Program-made: the position numbers and the translations under genes
Part shown: positions 5,745 through 9,577 of the stretch, one piece after another
How positions within the stretch are numbered: position 1 is the stretch's first letter
Layout: every line of letters starts with the position of its first letter
Assembly: GCA_964407165.1 (NCBI GenBank)
Contig: CAYOUJ010000081.1
Span: 1 to 9,577 of the forward strand
Source: CAZPKH01 sp964407165
Lineage (GTDB): Bacteria > Bacteroidota > Bacteroidia > Bacteroidales > Muribaculaceae
Direction of reading: 5' to 3'
Length of the DNA stretch: 9,577 bases
The notes under the pieces: generated by a model
Database searches by the model: none
The model's input: the letters and a program-made list of their open reading frames with translations, nothing else
Told to the model about the DNA's origin: nothing

Positions 5745-5837
5745 CCCCTGACAAGTCTATCCCACAGGGATACCACTTATACTTACACGATTTACTCTCA
5801 CATTTTATTTTCACACTTTTAAAAGCTTAAGTCAAGC

Positions 5838-8075
5838 ATGAAGAAACTGTTTCTCATTCTGATGGCAGCCCTTGCTGTGCTCTCGGCATCGGCAGCCGAC
5901 CTGTATCTGCGCGGTACGGTCACCAGCTGGAACGCGCTCAACGCGTACAAATTCTCCACCACCGACAACGACACCTACACCCTCGACGTGGCGTCGCTCA
6001 GCGGCGAGTTCAAAGTAGCCGACGCGGGGTGGAGCACCTACAACTACGGCGCCACCAACTCAAAGAAAGTGGAGATCGGCACCCCCTATGTCTGCACCTC
6101 CGGCGGCGGCAACATGTCGCTCTCCGGCACCGGCAGCGCCACCAACGTGCGCCTGACCTTCGTCCTGAGCACACGCACGCTCACCATCACCGGCCAGGAG
6201 GCGGCCAACGACTACGACGTCATCTACGTCATCGGCGACTTCAACGGCACCTCCTGGAGCGAGACCCGCACCGACATGCCCCTGTCGCTCGTGAGCGGCA
6301 CCGAGGACACCTTCGAGGGCACCGTCAAGTTCACCTCCACGGACAACTACCTCAAGTTCAAGGCCGGCACGTGGGTCTACGGCCCCGGTGAGTCGGCCAC
6401 GGCCGACGTCGACCTCGACACCGACGGCACCACAACCATCACCAACCCCGCCGGCGACAAGGCATACATGATACCCGCCGGCGAGTACAAGATGACCATC
6501 AAGCTCACCAACGGCTCCTCCACCGGCACCCTCACCGTCGGCTCCGGCGCCCCCGTCGTGCTCCCCGTGGCCATCGCCGGCGCCTTCAACAACTGGAGCG
6601 ACACCGCCAACGTCACCACCAACATAGTCGACGGCCTGGCCTCCGTCATCGTCCCCGCCTACACCAACGGCACGGGCGAGGGCACGGGTTTCAAGGTGGT
6701 CTACGGCACCACGTGGTACGGCCTGTCGACCACCCTCGCCAACGGCGTGATGAGCGAGACCCTCGCCGCCGGCGCCCAGGATGACAACATCCAGCTCCCC
6801 GCCGACGCCGAGGGCAAGGACGTAACCTTCACCTTCGACACCGAGGCCAAGACCGTCAAGGCCGTCTGGAGCGCCGACCAGTACCCCGCCACGCTCTACA
6901 TGATAGGCATGGACAACTTCAAGTATCAGGGCGAGGCCGAGAAGCGCAACTACATACCCATGGAGAAAGGGGAGAACGGTGTCTACACCGCCAAAAACAT
7001 CATCGTGCTCAACAATAAGAACGGCTCGTCAGCACCCATCATGTTCGGCGACAACCCCGTCAGCGCCGACTGCACCCGGCAGTGGGGCACCGCCAGCCTT
7101 GGCGCCGAGGCTTTGCCCGACCGATGGACACACCTCGACGAGAGCGCCAACGGCTCGACCATGTACAGCCTCAAGACACTCTATAATCTCTATAACATCA
7201 CCGTCGACCTCAGCACCGACTCCGTCTACCTCGAGACCATCCCCACCTACGAGAGCGTAGTCATCACCGGCTACTTCAACTCTTATAACAAAGTGGAGAA
7301 CTCCACCAACATAATAGTCGACAGCGTGGCCACCATCAAGGTCAACAACTATGAGAAGCAGGCCGTCGGCTTCACCGTCAAGTGGCACAACGTGAACTAC
7401 GGCATAAAGAACCTGACGCTGGAAAACCGCGTGCCCTCCGAGACGCTCGACGTCAACCCCGGCAGCCCCTACATGCTCCTCAACAAGGAGGCCCTGGGCC
7501 AGGAGCTCACCTTCAAGTTTAACGTGCAGACCAAGGTGCTCACCGTCAGCTGGGGCGACGAGCCTGACTATCCCGTGGCCCTCTACATGCTCGGCGACGC
7601 ACAGGGCTGGGATCCCTCCGCTCCCCTGCTGCTGACCGCTGACGGCAGCGGCAAGTACACCCTCGAGTCCGTCGAGATGACCAAGGCCTCCGGCAGCGAC
7701 TACTCCTACTTCAGCTTCTGCACCGCCAAGGGAAGCAACTCCAACGACTGGGCCGGCGTGGGTACCCGCTACGGAGCCTCCACCGACGGCTACACCCTCA
7801 GCGACGGCGTGGCAGCCACCCTCGTCGAGGGCGAGAACGCCTTCATGGTCCCCGGCGCCCTCACCTACAAGGTGGAGGTCAACTTTGCCGACATGACCGT
7901 CACGGCCACCAACATCAGCGGCATCGAGAGTGTCGCCGCTGACGCCGAGGCCCCCGTAGACGTATACACCGCCGCCGGCGTGCGCGTCCGCACGGCCGTC
8001 AACGCCGCCGACGCCACCACCGGCCTCCCCGCCGGCTTCTACATCGTCGGCACCCGCAAGGTAATAGTAAGATAA
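5838..8075 (+). CDS. Six-module beta-sandwich secreted protein with T9SS-like sorting tail
   Basis: A 745-residue extracellular protein. Residues 1-20 are a signal peptide (hydrophobic core LFLILMAALAVL, likely cut after SASAA). There is no lipobox, unlike the SusE/SusF starch-binding lipoproteins its modules recall. Six beta modules can be seen: about 21-118 (LYLRGTVTSW), 127-236 (YVIGDFNGTSW), 243-344 (IAGAFNNWSD), 352-466 (LYMIGMDN), 473-572 (ITGYFNSYNK) and 579-690 (LYMLGDAQGW). Modules 3 and 5 align along their length and form one subtype; 4 and 6 start alike. Conserved Trp and Asn residues fit carbohydrate binding (inference). The tail 694-745 (VYTAAGVRVR ... LPAGFYIVGTRKVIVR) resembles the type A T9SS sorting domain, implying export across the outer membrane and surface attachment or release. 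No SusC/SusD or glycosidase gene lies nearby. It is transcribed alone from the promoter at 5714-5744. Confidence 0.8.
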   Translation: MKKLFLILMAALAVLSASAADLYLRGTVTSWNALNAYKFSTTDNDTYTLDVASLSGEFKVADAGWSTYNYGATNSKKVEIGTPYVCTSGGGNMSLSGTGSATNVRLTFVLSTRTLTITGQEAANDYDVIYVIGDFNGTSWSETRTDMPLSLVSGTEDTFEGTVKFTSTDNYLKFKAGTWVYGPGESATADVDLDTDGTTTITNPAGDKAYMIPAGEYKMTIKLTNGSSTGTLTVGSGAPVVLPVAIAGAFNNWSDTANVTTNIVDGLASVIVPAYTNGTGEGTGFKVVYGTTWYGLSTTLANGVMSETLAAGAQDDNIQLPADAEGKDVTFTFDTEAKTVKAVWSADQYPATLYMIGMDNFKYQGEAEKRNYIPMEKGENGVYTAKNIIVLNNKNGSSAPIMFGDNPVSADCTRQWGTASLGAEALPDRWTHLDESANGSTMYSLKTLYNLYNITVDLSTDSVYLETIPTYESVVITGYFNSYNKVENSTNIIVDSVATIKVNNYEKQAVGFTVKWHNVNYGIKNLTLENRVPSETLDVNPGSPYMLLNKEALGQELTFKFNVQTKVLTVSWGDEPDYPVALYMLGDAQGWDPSAPLLLTADGSGKYTLESVEMTKASGSDYSYFSFCTAKGSNSNDWAGVGTRYGASTDGYTLSDGVAATLVEGENAFMVPGALTYKVEVNFADMTVTATNISGIESVAADAEAPVDVYTAAGVRVRTAVNAADATTGLPAGFYIVGTRKVIVR

Positions 8076-8084
8076 TCCCCGAAA

Positions 8085-8190
8085 CCATCGATAACCAGTC
8101 GATAACCAATCGATAATCTATCGATGGTTGTCGATGGTTGTCGATGGTTATCGATGGTTATCGAAAACCAATCGAATAAAATCGGTAACC
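8085..8190. repeat. Ten-unit TCGA array phased at 10-11 bp, head to head
   Basis: TCGA-type cores start at 8088, 8099, 8110, 8121, 8131, 8141, 8151, 8161, 8172 and 8182 (the last is TCGG). The mean spacing is about 10.4 bp. The first three units read TCGATAAYC, the next four are TCGATGGTT (the reverse sense), and the last return to AACC. The two halves can pair into a long hairpin. The array starts 9 nt after the stop of the modular protein, so in RNA it may be a 3' hairpin. In DNA the helical phasing would place every core on one face. Confidence 0.85.
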
Positions 8191-8217
8191 AACCGCCCCC
8201 GGGTCGGTCGGTTATCC
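8184..8217 (+). terminator. Possible terminator hairpin after the modular protein gene
   Basis: GGTAACCAACCG (8184-8195) pairs imperfectly with CGGTCGGTTATCC (8205-8217). AT-rich ATATTTCTT follows. It could end the transcript of the modular protein. The U tract is poor, so confidence is low. Confidence 0.4.
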
Positions 8218-8251
8218 ATATTTCTTATAGAAGAATAATTGCCGTTAATAA

Positions 8252-8280
8252 TTTTCAATAGTAGCTATTGAAAAATTTTA
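8252..8280. terminator. AT-rich terminator-like hairpin upstream of the small RNA promoter
   Basis: TTTTCAATA (8252-8260) pairs with TATTGAAAA (8266-8274) around a 5-nt loop, followed by ATTTTA. It lies between the modular protein gene and the candidate RNA promoter, and could isolate the two transcripts. Confidence 0.45.
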
Positions 8281-8290
8281 TTTCGATTTG

Positions 8291-8322
8291 TTTGGTCAGT
8301 AGGCTAACAAATTGTAAATTTG
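8291..8322 (+). promoter_or_regulatory. Promoter of the candidate small RNA
   Basis: TTTG (8291-8294), a 20-nt spacer and TAAATTTG (8315-8322) fit the Bacteroidota promoter pattern. No protein-coding frame of interest begins downstream before the terminator at 8514-8545, pointing to an RNA product. A strong dyad, CAGCGTGT/ACACGCTG (8323-8330 with 8345-8352), begins right after the -7 box. Confidence 0.7.
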
Positions 8323-8327
8323 CAGCG

Positions 8328-8545
8328 TGTTTGGCAACGGCCTGACACGCTGAAATATTAAAATAAGAGACGTTATGTCCTCTTCTTGTTGCTGAGAAGC
8401 GTCGGAAACTTACTCGCAATACGCAAGAAAGGGTCGTAACTGTCTCCACGTCATAGGCGTGGAGCTGTTATTTCCACTTCTTCGTATACAGGTATCCGAC
8501 CACCTTCAGCAAAAGGCGTGGCATAGCAGCCCACGCCTCTTTTTT
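8328..8545 (+). ncRNA. Candidate 6S-like small RNA
   Basis: From the promoter to the terminator the sequence folds, by hand pairing, into a rod with a large central bubble. Closing stem: TTGCTGA (8389-8395) with TCAGCAA (8506-8512), a 5x5 internal loop, then GTCGG (8401-8405) with CCGAC (8496-8500). Bubble: 8406-8418 against 8488-8495. Upper stem: ATACG and AAGAA (8419-8429, one bulged C) with TTCTT and CGTAT (8478-8487), then AAC with GTT, then CTCCACG (8444-8450) with CGTGGAG (8458-8464) and a 7-nt apical loop. Closing stem, open bubble and long terminal stem is the shape of 6S RNA, which mimics an open promoter and binds RNA polymerase. My recollection is that the Bacteroidales-1 RNA family was linked to 6S RNA; I could not compare with it. 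A transcription attenuator for the downstream lipoprotein is the main alternative. Confidence 0.55.
8514..8545 (+). terminator. Intrinsic terminator of the candidate small RNA
   Basis: AGGCGTGG (8514-8521) and CCACGCCT (8531-8538) form a perfect 8-bp GC-rich stem with a 9-nt loop. A run of six T follows at 8540-8545. It ends 53 bp before the next start codon. Confidence 0.88.
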
Positions 8546-8598
8546 GTTGTACCTGCCGGATAGGGCTGCCCGGCGCGAATTAATCACGTATTTATTTT

Positions 8599-9393
8599 AT
8601 GGCAAAACTATCTAAGTGGCTGATGGCACTGGTGGCCTTAGCCCTCTGTGTCACATTCACCGCCTGCGGAGATGATGACGAGCCGGAGGTGACGAAGCCT
8701 TCGACAGGTGGTGATGACAACCCGGAGGAGACCTACAGTTACAAACTGAGCGACCTGGTGTCGGTGGGAAGTTGGAAAGACCTGAAGTTTGACAGCTCTG
8801 ACCGTATCGTGTCATACACACAAAACTCGAAGACGGTGACCTACTCCTACTCCTCCAGCAAGATAACACGCACTGACAGTTATGGCACCGACACCTATTA
8901 CCTGACCAACGGGCTGGTAACTTCGGGGAAAATAAAGGAGGGGTACACCTTTACGGTGGAGTATTCAGGCAAAAAGCTTTCGTCCATCCACTACGGCACC
9001 TCGAGCGACAGCGAGGAAGAATGGTATGAATATACTTACACCTCCGGCAGCATCCAGGAGAAGCGCACCTTCCGCGATGGCAATACCAAGCACGAGCCGT
9101 TCTACAGCTCAATCACATTCGAGCGCGTTAACTTGGGCGGCTATTACAACTACATCTATCCCTATCTGAAAGACGACAAACAGTGCATCTTCGAGTTCTA
9201 TTGGATTGATCCATTCCTCTATGCAGAGGGTTATTTTGGAACCACTTTCGACGGACGTCTGGTTTCGAAGGTTGGTGAGTTTGGCGATGAGACCACATAC
9301 TTCTATACCTACGACAGCCGAGGCTACCTGACCAAAATGGAACGCATCACATCCTCAGGTAACAGCTACACCACCAGTTACACCTGGAAATAA
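8599..9393 (+). CDS. Surface-type lipoprotein with YD-like repeats (DUF4595-like)
   Basis: A 264-residue lipoprotein. The signal peptide is residues 1-22, the lipobox is FTAC and the lipidated cysteine is 23. Directly after it GDDDEPE is the acidic type of motif that in Bacteroidota directs lipoproteins to the cell surface. The mature part (about 45-264) is rich in Tyr, Ser and Thr. It has repeated strand patterns of the form FDSSDRIVSYTQNSKTVTYSYS and a C-terminal YTYDSRGYLTKMERI, as in YD/RHS-like repeats and DUF4595 lipoproteins. Function is unknown. No clear TAnnTTTG box lies in the 53 bp between the upstream terminator and the ATG, so expression may depend on an unusual promoter or read-through of that terminator. 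It is followed 50 bp later by a second lipoprotein with a nearly identical signal region. Confidence 0.75.
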   Translation: MAKLSKWLMALVALALCVTFTACGDDDEPEVTKPSTGGDDNPEETYSYKLSDLVSVGSWKDLKFDSSDRIVSYTQNSKTVTYSYSSSKITRTDSYGTDTYYLTNGLVTSGKIKEGYTFTVEYSGKKLSSIHYGTSSDSEEEWYEYTYTSGSIQEKRTFRDGNTKHEPFYSSITFERVNLGGYYNYIYPYLKDDKQCIFEFYWIDPFLYAEGYFGTTFDGRLVSKVGEFGDETTYFYTYDSRGYLTKMERITSSGNSYTTSYTWK

Positions 9394-9443
9394 GGCCTGA
9401 CACCTGTCAGCAAAAATCATATCCAACACATACACATTGCAAC

Positions 9444-9577
9444 ATGAAAAAGATCTTTAAATGGTGGCTGATGGCCTTGGTGACCGCAGCCCTCTGTGTC
9501 ACCTTCACTGCTTGCGGTGACGATGACGACGAGCCCTCCAGCTCAATCGTGGGCACCTGGAAACGCAGCAATATCAC
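9444..9577 (+). CDS. Lipoprotein, partial (runs off the window)
   Basis: The ATG at 9444 opens 44 codons before the window ends. The protein starts MKKIFKWWLMALV and has the lipobox FTAC with Cys24, followed by GDDDDEPSS, an acidic surface-export type signal. The mature part begins SIVGTWKRSN, a start common in lipocalin-like Bacteroidota lipoproteins; too little is visible to assign a family. The segment ALCVTFTACGDDD is shared with the preceding lipoprotein at nearly the same position, while the mature parts look unrelated. The 50-bp gap and absence of a promoter box between them suggest one operon. Confidence 0.8.
   Translation, partial: MKKIFKWWLMALVTAALCVTFTACGDDDDEPSSSIVGTWKRSNI

Noticed and set aside
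5551..5814. N-terminal extension of the aminotransferase to 483 residues
   Set aside because: The extension contains the gene's own consensus promoter (5581-5611) and a TCGA repeat array, shows no family homology by eye, and the ATG at 5550 gives the normal family length.
5838..8075. SusE or SusF lipoprotein of a starch-use operon
   Set aside because: There is no lipobox cysteine, a T9SS-like tail is present, and no SusC/SusD genes adjoin.
8255..8449. Minus-strand frame of 64 codons
   Set aside because: It runs antisense across the small RNA promoter and candidate 6S-like RNA, with no signal or promoter.
9397..9410. Hairpin between the two lipoprotein genes (CTGAC/GTCAG)
   Set aside because: Only 5 bp of stem and no U tract; too weak to call a terminator.

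Overview
This window looks like chromosomal DNA from a GC-rich gut-type member of the Bacteroidales (Bacteroidota). Several signs agree. Promoters fit the phylum's TTTG / 19-20 nt / TAnnTTTG pattern, three of them exactly with a 19-nt spacer. Start codons lack Shine-Dalgarno sequences. Lipoproteins have a lipobox followed by acidic residues. One large secreted protein ends in a tail resembling a type IX secretion (T9SS) sorting domain. Genus cannot be decided; Muribaculaceae- or Prevotella-like is only a guess. No phage, plasmid, transposase, tRNA, rRNA or CRISPR was seen.

Layout, left to right: a small secreted protein of unknown function (minus); a cluster of GC-rich inverted repeats; a DUF4369/thioredoxin-like lipoprotein whose thioredoxin half lacks the CxxC (minus); a rubrerythrin with its rubredoxin domain at the N-terminus (plus); tryptophanyl-tRNA synthetase trpS (minus), preceded by a class I aspartate-type aminotransferase (minus), probably co-transcribed as aminotransferase then trpS; a 745-residue secreted protein of six beta-sandwich modules plus a sorting tail (plus); a 523-bp intergenic region with a candidate 6S-like small RNA carrying its own promoter and terminator; then two tandem lipoproteins with almost the same signal region, the second cut by the window edge.

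The genes are mostly unrelated housekeeping, oxidative-stress and envelope functions. The most unusual material is between them. Most intergenic regions carry short tandem repeats with a 9-11 bp period, often arranged head to head so that they form long hairpins. Two unrelated core words (AGAAAC and TCGA) share this architecture. In the best array ten TCGA-type cores recur every 10-11 bp over 94 bp, close to one DNA helical turn. A composite of GC-rich hairpin, 9-bp-period hairpin and GTTTCTGTATG end lies 3' of the first two minus-strand genes, and a version lacking the GC-rich part lies 3' of trpS. In two genes the AGAAAC repeat word supplies the TAG stop codon.

The best candidates for something not yet described are the helically phased head-to-head repeat system and the 6S-like RNA. 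Both are inferred from sequence pattern only.
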